IMG/VR virus record: IMGVR_UViG_3300025508_000113
Coordinates: 1 to 29,157 of that record
Origin: a virus
Strand: one strand, 5' to 3'
Length of the DNA stretch: 29,157 bases
Of the stretch, positions 1 through 6,261 are shown piece after piece. The first letter of the stretch is position 1. Each line of letters starts with the position of its first letter. The notes beneath the pieces are model-generated. The model was not told where the DNA came from, did not search any database, and was given only the letters and a program-made list of their open reading frames with translations. Position numbers and translations under genes: made by a program.

Positions 1-1353
1 AAAACTTCTACACCAAAAGAATTATACTACTACTGCACTAACCATCCTGGAATGGGAGGTAAATTTATTATGGTAGAAAAAGAAATGGACTTAGATATAG
101 ATGTATCTAGTTTACCTAATTATGTTAACCCAGTAAAAGAAGAAGAATATGAATTTGAGTCCTTTACAGATTATCCTGAATCTGCAGTCAATGCTGCAAA
201 AAGAGCCCTTGAATGGAAGGATGAGCACCCTGACAACGACTGTGGTACAAGAGTTGGATGGGCGAGAGCTAACCAGCTTGCTAACAGACGTCCAATATCA
301 GAAGATACTATTGCAAGAATGGCTTCTTTTGCTAGACATTTACAACACGAAGACGTCCCCTATAGTGAAGGGTGCGGCGGCTTAATGGTAGATGCTTGGG
401 GAGCTAGAGCAGGTATAGAATGGGCTAAAAATAAACTAGAAAAGATTAGAGCTAGTAAGGTGTCTCTCTCAAGTGAGAAAATTATAGATGCATTACCTAT
501 AGAGGAACAAGAGAACATCTTTAAGAGACTCTTAGATAGGGGGACTCACATAAGCAAACTAAAGAAAGAAGGCTATGAAGAGGTAGAACCAGAACAATTC
601 TTTAAATATATATTTGGTTTACCAACTAAAAGACAGGCAAAAGGAGAAGATGCAATAACTACAAAAGGAGCTAAAGTATTATATCAATATACAGGACCAG
701 TAGATTCAAAGATAAGAAAGTTTTGTAAACGTATGATGGACCTTAGTAACAAAGGTATATTATGGTCTAAAACAGACTTACAAAACATACAAGGTAGTAA
801 TCCAGAGTTTCCTACATACTATAACATATACGAGTTTAAAGGCTCTTATGGTTGTAGACATAATTGGAAAGCAGTTTACTTATATCAAAAACAACCTAAG
901 AAACAAAAAGTTACTGTAACGTTTATGGAGAAAGCTAAATTAGCTTCTAAAGAATATAAGTTTGGACTAAACGAAGATAAGAAAAGAGTAGTAGGTCCGA
1001 TGCTAATACCTAACAAGCTTATACTAAGGGTAGATGAAGATGGAAATCCTTTCTATGTCTATTTTAGTGAAGATACAGTAAGATCTATAGCTGAAAAAGC
1101 AATCAAAGAAAAACTAATAGACGTGGTTAATTTAGAGCACAATCCAGACATGCCAGTTAAAGCACATATGACTTCTAGTTGGATAAAAGAATCAGATGAC
1201 GATAAATCTAATATGTACGGTATGAATGTACCTAAGGGTACTTGGTTAGCCGAATATAAGATAGAAGACGATAATGTATGGCAGATGATTAAGGATGGTG
1301 TTATAAATGGCTATTCAATTGAAGGGTTCTTTCAAAATAAAAAGATACAATAA
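1..1353 (+). CDS. Multidomain XkdF-like prohead protease, C-terminal part (5'-partial)
   Basis: This frame is open from base 1, so the gene enters from the left edge. Its 5' part is the fragment starting at 28420, and joining them across the contig ends gives about 638 residues. In order this part holds the end of a cupredoxin-like module (Cys at 34, His at 43, Met at 52), a helical module rich in conserved Trp/Gly/Arg (about 160-450), a segment with a CysArgHis motif resembling the C-terminus of Mu gpF-type head proteins (about 690-870), and the C-terminal half of a Peptidase_S78_2/XkdF-like domain (about 985-1350). In that domain a His in LEHN (codon 1138) and a Ser in GYSIEG (codon 1315) sit where the HK97-type prohead protease has its catalytic His and Ser. 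The gene precedes a scaffold-like gene and the capsid gene, as a head maturation protease should. The family call rests on motifs and context. An ATG at 52 lies inside the gene and is not its true start. Confidence 0.75.
   Translation, partial: KTSTPKELYYYCTNHPGMGGKFIMVEKEMDLDIDVSSLPNYVNPVKEEEYEFESFTDYPESAVNAAKRALEWKDEHPDNDCGTRVGWARANQLANRRPISEDTIARMASFARHLQHEDVPYSEGCGGLMVDAWGARAGIEWAKNKLEKIRASKVSLSSEKIIDALPIEEQENIFKRLLDRGTHISKLKKEGYEEVEPEQFFKYIFGLPTKRQAKGEDAITTKGAKVLYQYTGPVDSKIRKFCKRMMDLSNKGILWSKTDLQNIQGSNPEFPTYYNIYEFKGSYGCRHNWKAVYLYQKQPKKQKVTVTFMEKAKLASKEYKFGLNEDKKRVVGPMLIPNKLILRVDEDGNPFYVYFSEDTVRSIAEKAIKEKLIDVVNLEHNPDMPVKAHMTSSWIKESDDDKSNMYGMNVPKGTWLAEYKIEDDNVWQMIKDGVINGYSIEGFFQNKKIQ
49..174. 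repeat. Left copy of the 126-bp contig-end overlap
   Basis: These 126 bases are identical to 29032-29157 at the other end, in the same orientation and reading frame. The repeat lies inside one gene whose two halves are at the two ends, so it looks like an assembly overlap of a circular or circularly permuted genome and not a biological terminal repeat. Bases 1-48 also align with 28984-29031 but with eight differences. Confidence 0.9.
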
Positions 1354-1358
1354 CAATA

Positions 1359-1366
1359 TATAAATA
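1359..1366 (+). promoter_or_regulatory. TATAAATA box, possible late-type promoter
   Basis: The octamer TATAAATA lies about 12 bases before the small membrane protein at 1378, in a very AT-rich gap. It equals the consensus of T4 late promoters, which are read by a phage sigma factor. This phage encodes a sigma-like protein (13934), but in such AT-rich DNA the match may be chance. Confidence 0.15.
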
Positions 1367-1377
1367 TATATAGATAT

Positions 1378-1542
1378 ATGATAATATCACCCGAACCAAA
1401 AGCAGGATTTATTTTTACTTTCTTTACAACAGGATTTATGGCACAAGACCTTTTAATGGCATTAGTATTAGGGTTTATAGGTGCTGCAGGAGGATATGCC
1501 TTTAAGATACTAAAAGATTTAGTGTTAAAGCATAAGAAATAG
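1378..1542 (+). CDS. Small membrane protein, 54 aa
   Basis: A 54-codon frame begins with ATG at 1378 and stops with TAG at 1540. After a short polar start (MIISPEPK) almost the whole product is hydrophobic and Gly/Ala-rich, enough for one long or two short membrane helices. It ends in a basic tail (KDLVLKHKK). It fills the gap between protease and scaffold genes, on the same strand. A holin would have this size and shape, and no other lysis gene is evident nearby, but nothing specific identifies it as one. A membrane role in head assembly is equally possible. Confidence 0.6.
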   Translation: MIISPEPKAGFIFTFFTTGFMAQDLLMALVLGFIGAAGGYAFKILKDLVLKHKK

Positions 1543-1581
1543 CGTGTCTCTCCTATTATTTTTTAATAGTTATATATTAGC

Positions 1582-1591
1582 CTATTTATTA
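1582..1591 (+). promoter_or_regulatory. CTATTTATTA motif upstream of scaffold gene
   Basis: This ten-base string is the first ten bases of a 13-base motif present before the small terminase gene (16119) and before the tail chaperone gene (17794). Here it lies 43 bases before the scaffold start. It may be a phage promoter or processing element, or a chance match in AT-rich spacers. Confidence 0.2.
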
Positions 1592-1634
1592 CTATAGAAA
1601 AGAAACTTAACAATTTATAATTCACAATCATATT

Positions 1635-2372
1635 ATGAAAAAAGAAGAATTAAAGGATCTAGTTAAGGGCTATTTCAATCTAGAAGACAAACAAGAAGAA
1701 ATCAAAGAATCAAAAGAAATCACTAAAGAAGCATTTGCATCAGGAGAGTTAATTGACGGAACTAAAGTCAATAACGGATCTGATAAAGATCTTGAAGTTG
1801 GTGATAGCTTATTCGTAGAAACTGAAGCTGGTGAAACAGTAGATGCTCCTTCTGGAGAACACGAGTTGAAAGATGGAACTGTTGTTGTCGTAGATGGAGA
1901 AGGCAAAATAACTGGTCTACACAAAGACGGGGAAACCGGTCAAGGATCTCTTGCAGAAGAGTTACCAGATTCAGGTCCTGCTAAAATCTTAAACGAAGAA
2001 GAAAAACTTTCTGAAGTTAAAGAAGAGGTAGAACTTGCAGAGAATGCAATCGATGAATCAGGCGATTTACCAATGTCAGAACACGGAGACGAAGAAGACA
2101 TGGAAGAGCATGGAATCAAAGAAGAAATTATCGAAGCTATTATGGGTGAAATTGCTCCAATGATGGATGAGATGAAAAAGAAACTAGCTGAACATGAAGA
2201 AAAAATGAAAGAACATTACTCTTCAGCTGCTAGTGAATCAGTAACTGAGAAAGCTTTTAGTAAAGCTGGATTTGGTTCAAAGCCAGAAGGAGAAGGATTA
2301 ACCTTCAACAATGGCGATTTAAAAGCTATGCAGTACGCTAACGTATTGGAGAGAGCTTCAAAAAACAATTAA
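1635..2372 (+). CDS. Putative capsid scaffolding protein
   Basis: The 245-residue product is strongly acidic and lies directly between the protease and capsid genes, the usual place for a scaffold. Residues 1-30 are a charged helix. Residues about 38-95 look like a small beta-rich repeat unit with Asp-Gly turns (for example LKDGTVVVVDGEGKITGL). Residues about 120-200 are Glu/Lys/Met-rich and should form helix or coiled coil. The C-terminus ends in a short segment that may bind capsid protein. The protease encoded just upstream would be expected to remove it during maturation. No catalytic motif is present. The assignment rests on position and composition, as scaffold proteins diverge quickly. 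Confidence 0.6.
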   Translation: MKKEELKDLVKGYFNLEDKQEEIKESKEITKEAFASGELIDGTKVNNGSDKDLEVGDSLFVETEAGETVDAPSGEHELKDGTVVVVDGEGKITGLHKDGETGQGSLAEELPDSGPAKILNEEEKLSEVKEEVELAENAIDESGDLPMSEHGDEEDMEEHGIKEEIIEAIMGEIAPMMDEMKKKLAEHEEKMKEHYSSAASESVTEKAFSKAGFGSKPEGEGLTFNNGDLKAMQYANVLERASKNN

Positions 2373-2398
2373 TTAACAAACTTTAAAATTAAAAAATT

Positions 2399-3295
2399 AT
2401 GGCATTAGATGTATCTGCATTAAATGACTTCAACAATGAAGTAGCAGGAAAAGTCATTCCTAAGATTGTATTTGAAGGATATACTACTTCAATACTACCA
2501 ATCCAGGAAGGAATTAAATTCCAAGAGCCGTTAAACATATTCGAAGTTGATTTACAAATCCAAAGTGGAGATTGTGTTTCAAACCCTTCAGGATCTTTTG
2601 ACGCGACTCAAAGAACAATATCAGTAACTCAAAGAACTTCTTATGATGGACTTTGTTTAGACAACCTAAACCCAAAGTACTTAGGTATTTCGGCTTTAGA
2701 TAGAGGATCGTACAACGAGACTTTCAAATTAGCTTCTGTATACACAGAACAAATCGTTAACCAAATGAAAAAAGCAGATGATGCTTTCCTATGGGGTCCA
2801 GGTCAATTCGGAACCTTTACTTCAGCATCTACAGCAGGAGTAGTAATTCCTGATGCAGCTACAGGATCAGTATCTTCTGGTACAATCTTAGGTATTACTG
2901 ACGCACTTATCGAAAACTTAAGTGATGACGTAGCAGATAGAGATGATTTAACTATCTGGATGTCTGTATCTAACTTTAGAAAATTCATTACAGCGTTAAG
3001 AGGAATTAACAACTATTATTTCGATCCGGGATCAATTTCTAACAGAACTGGTATCCTACAGATCGCATATCCATTCCAAAATGTAAAAGTAGTAGGAACA
3101 AGTGGTATCTCTGGAGACAGAATCGCACTTATGCCTGATGCTTATGCAGTAGTAGGAGTAGATTTACTTTCAGACGTTGAAAACTTCCAACTTTGGTATG
3201 ATATAAACGCAGACCAATTAAAACATAGATTAAAATCTAAGTTAGGTTCGCAGGTAGCGTTCCCAGAGTACATTGTTTCTAACGGACTAAACTAA
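2399..3295 (+). CDS. Major capsid protein
   Basis: The 298-residue product follows the protease and scaffold genes, and a stem-loop lies just after it. It starts MALDVSALNDFNNEVAGKVI. A long helix-like N-terminal region is followed by alternating beta and loop segments, with a closing part (VVGVDLLSDVENFQLWYD) resembling the end of an HK97-fold A-domain in capsid proteins of Bacteroidota phages. There is no extra N-terminal scaffold domain, which fits a separate scaffold gene. The start codon follows an A/T-only leader (AAATTAAAAAATT) without a Shine-Dalgarno. The capsid role rests mainly on gene order, size and overall look. Confidence 0.8.
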   Translation: MALDVSALNDFNNEVAGKVIPKIVFEGYTTSILPIQEGIKFQEPLNIFEVDLQIQSGDCVSNPSGSFDATQRTISVTQRTSYDGLCLDNLNPKYLGISALDRGSYNETFKLASVYTEQIVNQMKKADDAFLWGPGQFGTFTSASTAGVVIPDAATGSVSSGTILGITDALIENLSDDVADRDDLTIWMSVSNFRKFITALRGINNYYFDPGSISNRTGILQIAYPFQNVKVVGTSGISGDRIALMPDAYAVVGVDLLSDVENFQLWYDINADQLKHRLKSKLGSQVAFPEYIVSNGLN

Positions 3296-3310
3296 GAAAC
3301 CAAAACCAAT

Positions 3311-3334
3311 AGGGGGTAATTAATTTTACCCCTT
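3311..3334 (+). terminator. Stem-loop after the capsid gene
   Basis: Bases 3311-3319 (AGGGGGTAA) pair with 3326-3334 (TTACCCCTT) over nine positions including one G-T, with a six-base loop. The following bases are AT-rich but do not form a clean T-run. It could partly terminate transcription or protect the 3' end of the capsid message. Confidence 0.5.
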
Positions 3335-3364
3335 ATATTAACTAACTAATAAAACCAATAAATT

Positions 3365-3916
3365 ATGGCATGTGATATTACAAGCGGCTTTTCACTAGCG
3401 TGTAGAGATAATACAGGAGGAATAAAAAATATTTATATTCTTTCCGGATCAGTTTCTTCCGTAGTAGAAAGTTCAGAAGGGTTAATTAGCGCGTTATCAG
3501 GTAGCGGTGTCTTTTATAAGTTTGAATTGACTAAAAACACTGGAGACTTTACAGAGACTCCAACAGTAAGTTTAGAAGCTGGTACAGTATTTTATGATCA
3601 AATACTTAACGTAGCATTTCACAAACTTCAATCGTCAATTAGAAATCAGGTAAAAGTCTTAGCTCAAAATCCAGACCTTAAAATCGTTGTTGAAACAAAC
3701 AATGGTGTAGAGACTCCATATACAGGGAGATTCTTCTACGTAGGGAATAGAAGAGGAGCTACTTTATCAGGAGGAGCAGGAGCAACAGGTACAGCATTTG
3801 GAGATGCTAACCAGTACGCTTTAGCTTTCCAAGGTATGGAACCTGAACCAGCAGAAGAGATTTCAACTTCTGACGGTACTTTAGCAGTCGCACTATCTGG
3901 AATAACAGTAGGCTAA
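3365..3916 (+). CDS. Probable major tail tube or other abundant virion protein
   Basis: The 183-residue product begins MACDITSGFSLACRDNTGGI, a start I associate with structural proteins placed next to the capsid gene in phages of Bacteroidota. The body is rich in Ser, Thr, Gly and Val and appears beta-stranded, with one amphipathic stretch (YDQILNVAFHKLQSSIR) at about residues 76-92. It sits between a stem-loop behind the capsid gene and a strong terminator, so it may be made at high level together with the capsid protein. A tail tube subunit is my first reading, and a head decoration protein is the alternative. No enzymatic motif is seen. Confidence 0.5.
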   Translation: MACDITSGFSLACRDNTGGIKNIYILSGSVSSVVESSEGLISALSGSGVFYKFELTKNTGDFTETPTVSLEAGTVFYDQILNVAFHKLQSSIRNQVKVLAQNPDLKIVVETNNGVETPYTGRFFYVGNRRGATLSGGAGATGTAFGDANQYALAFQGMEPEPAEEISTSDGTLAVALSGITVG

Positions 3917-3929
3917 TTATACAATTAAT

Positions 3930-3966
3930 AAAGGGGAGTGGTTATAAACTATCATTCCCTTTTTTT
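3930..3966 (+). terminator. Strong rho-independent terminator
   Basis: An 11-position stem (AAAGGGGAGTG with CATTCCCTTTT, two G-T pairs) surrounds a 12-base loop and runs into seven consecutive T. This is a standard intrinsic terminator for rightward transcription. It separates the capsid/tube pair from the portal group, so downstream genes need read-through or another promoter. Confidence 0.8.
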
Positions 3967-3979
3967 ATAAACGAATTAA

Positions 3980-4435
3980 ATGATAAACTTAATTAAAGAA
4001 GGCACTAGTAATACTATAGCAATATCACCTGCTACAGCTAGTATATACCACGACTTAGTTAGTGGATCATTCAGATTAAACATTACACAGGACTATGATA
4101 TGTCCAGTGCAAGCATTGACTTGGGTAAACTAGCACCAGTTCCGGCTGGATACTATAACAACTATTTGTTATTTAGCGTACCATCAAGTCTTATACCGTC
4201 TCAGAGCGGTAATTACTCTTATGTATTAGTAGAAGGTATAACCGGTACTGGTATATGGGGAAACACAACGGAAACATTTGGCCTTGCAGACTTTAGATGG
4301 GATGCTGAAGGTACATTTATAAATGATAGACCAATAGATTCAGGTAGAGCAAGAGTTGTTGGATCGGATGATCCTTCGTATCTTAGTTATACAGGAGGTC
4401 CACAAGATGGACAATATACAACTTATCATAAATAA
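3980..4435 (+). CDS. Unknown structural protein, 151 aa
   Basis: The product is rich in Ser, Tyr and Gly and reads like a beta-sandwich virion protein, with segments such as LNITQDYDMSSASIDLGKL and NYSYVLVEGI. It has no signal peptide, membrane segment or enzyme motif. It starts 13 bases after the T-run of the terminator, and its stop lies two bases before the portal ATG, so it is probably co-translated with the portal. It may be a minor head or tail component. I do not recognise a named family. Confidence 0.6.
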   Translation: MINLIKEGTSNTIAISPATASIYHDLVSGSFRLNITQDYDMSSASIDLGKLAPVPAGYYNNYLLFSVPSSLIPSQSGNYSYVLVEGITGTGIWGNTTETFGLADFRWDAEGTFINDRPIDSGRARVVGSDDPSYLSYTGGPQDGQYTTYHK

Positions 4436-4437
4436 TT

Positions 4438-5652
4438 ATGGCAAAGAATAAAAATAAAATGCATTTCGCCAAAGTAGAAAGATTCAATTCAGAGCAAGTA
4501 AACTTTCAAGAGAAAATACAAGGCAAATATGTAAAGAGTGGTAACGATAATAGATTTCCACAATATCTTATAGACTTATACAACAGATCAGCAATACATG
4601 CTGCTTGTATAGATTCTATTGTCCATGGAGTTATAGGGCAAGGATTAACAGCAAACGAAGAGCTTTTTTTAGAGCATGCAAATAGTAGAGGAGAAACGTG
4701 GAATGATATATTTAAGAAAATATCTTTAGATTATATCTTACACGGTAGCTTTGCTTTAGAAGTTATCTACAGTAGAGATAGAACTAAAATAGCAGAAGCA
4801 TATCATATTGACTTTTCAACTATAAGAGCTAAAGAGAAAAACCACCGCGGAATCATACCCGGTTATTATATTTCTAACGAATGGAAAGTATTTACAGCTC
4901 ATACAGATGAGAATACAATGTATCTTCCAGTCTTTGATACTAAAAAATCAAAAGAAGAACCATCTCAAATCTTTGTCGTACATAACTACAGACCAGGTCA
5001 ACAATACTATCCATTACCTTCTTATAATGGAGCCCTTAGAACCGTTGAGTTAGATGTAGAAACGTGCAATTTTCACGTTAATAATATTAAAAATGGTTTG
5101 GCACCGAGTTTAGCTATAACTACATATACAAATGGAAGTTCTGACGATGTAGAGTCTATAGAGACAATGTTAAGAGCTAATTATGGAGGAACAGATAATG
5201 CCGGAGCTTTAATTTACATGGATGTAGATAGTCCGGAAAACAAGCCTGATATTACACCTATACCTTCTAATGGTCAGGACGGCTATTATACAACGATAAA
5301 CGAAATGTCTATTCAGCAGATACTAACTGCACACAGGATTACATCTCCTATGTTATTAGGAATTAAGACTGAAGGTCAATTAGGTGGTAGATCAGAACTT
5401 ATAGATGCTAGAATATTATTCGAACATAACGTTATTGAACCATTCCAACAACAAATATTAAGACAATTAGAGGGTATTATGCAAGTTAATTACCCAGATA
5501 TAATCTTAGGAGTGCAAACTCAAACTCTTTATGAAGACGGAGAAGTAGGAGAAGATGTAGTAACTTCAGTAGAGGTAACTGACTCTGAAGCAGAAGAAGT
5601 AGAGAGATCAGACGAAACTAACGTAGAAGACGTACCAAGAAATTTAGAATAA
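4438..5652 (+). CDS. Portal protein
   Basis: The 404-residue product forms the likely dodecameric channel at the head vertex through which DNA is packaged. Features typical of portal proteins include an N-terminal region with YNRSAIHAACIDSIVHGVIG (about residues 49-68), a GSFALEVIYSRD strand segment, and a long central region ending in an LGGRSELIDARILFEHNVIE helix (about 318-337) like the stem and crown-base helix of HK97-type portals. The last 40 residues are acidic (EDGEVGEDVVTS onwards) and probably disordered. At 404 residues it is within the compact end of the family range. It is followed after four bases by a connector gene. Confidence 0.8.
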   Translation: MAKNKNKMHFAKVERFNSEQVNFQEKIQGKYVKSGNDNRFPQYLIDLYNRSAIHAACIDSIVHGVIGQGLTANEELFLEHANSRGETWNDIFKKISLDYILHGSFALEVIYSRDRTKIAEAYHIDFSTIRAKEKNHRGIIPGYYISNEWKVFTAHTDENTMYLPVFDTKKSKEEPSQIFVVHNYRPGQQYYPLPSYNGALRTVELDVETCNFHVNNIKNGLAPSLAITTYTNGSSDDVESIETMLRANYGGTDNAGALIYMDVDSPENKPDITPIPSNGQDGYYTTINEMSIQQILTAHRITSPMLLGIKTEGQLGGRSELIDARILFEHNVIEPFQQQILRQLEGIMQVNYPDIILGVQTQTLYEDGEVGEDVVTSVEVTDSEAEEVERSDETNVEDVPRNLE

Positions 5653-5656
5653 AGAT

Positions 5657-6259
5657 ATGACAAATACATTTTTAATATCAGAGGCACAAATCAGATCTTA
5701 CACTGATATCGACAATAATATTGATTCAGCATTAATTAAGAACGGTATAAGAGAAGCACAGGATATAAAGCTACAACCAATTATAGGTACTTTACTAATA
5801 GATAAACTTTATTCTTTAGTAGATGCAGGTACAATAGGAGATGCAGCTAATGCAGACTATAAAACGTTATTAGATAGCTATATTCAAGATATGCTTATAT
5901 ATGCTGCATATTGGTATATATTAGATTCTATCTATATAAGAAGCAGAAATAATGGCTTACTAATACCAGATGGTGGAGAGAGTTCAATCGCAGCTGATAG
6001 AACAATGTACAATACTAAGCGCACAGCGGTACAAAATAAAATGGAATTCTATTCTAATTTATTAACTGACTACATAATAGAAGAACAAACTTTATATCCA
6101 GAGTTAAACGAATCAAATAAATTGTTCGAATTAAATCCTGATTACGATGAGAAATATGGTTCTCCATTTGTCTTTAATCATAAAGGAAAAATGACTAGAG
6201 AGTTTATAAGAAGAGGATACAGAGTTTACGACACAAGATATAAACAATACCCACAATAA
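5657..6259 (+). CDS. Head-tail connector/adaptor (DUF6712-like)
   Basis: The 200-residue product is largely helical, beginning with FLISEAQIRSYTDIDNNID and containing a long central helix pair (YIQDMLIYAAYWYILDSIYI, about residues 75-94). This is how head-completion adaptors of Bacteroidota phages look, a group I associate with DUF6712. Such adaptors bind under the portal and form the first ring of the neck. The gene lies between portal and fibre genes with gaps of only a few bases. The assignment combines remembered family appearance with context. Confidence 0.6.
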   Translation: MTNTFLISEAQIRSYTDIDNNIDSALIKNGIREAQDIKLQPIIGTLLIDKLYSLVDAGTIGDAANADYKTLLDSYIQDMLIYAAYWYILDSIYIRSRNNGLLIPDGGESSIAADRTMYNTKRTAVQNKMEFYSNLLTDYIIEEQTLYPELNESNKLFELNPDYDEKYGSPFVFNHKGKMTREFIRRGYRVYDTRYKQYPQ

Positions 6260-6261
6260 TT

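Noticed and set aside
49-174. Biological direct terminal repeat
   Set aside because: The repeat is inside one gene that reads continuously through the joined ends, and its flanks still align with scattered mostly synonymous differences, which fits an assembly overlap better.
52-1353. ATG at 52 as the true start of the protease gene
   Set aside because: The frame is open back to base 1 and the same sequence at 29035 lies in the middle of a longer gene; the Met at 52 is the possible copper ligand Met.
1553-1569. CTATTA/TAATAG hairpin as a terminator after the 54-aa gene
   Set aside because: The stem has only six pairs, nearly all A-T, with the T-run in the loop and not after the stem, so it is unlikely to terminate transcription.
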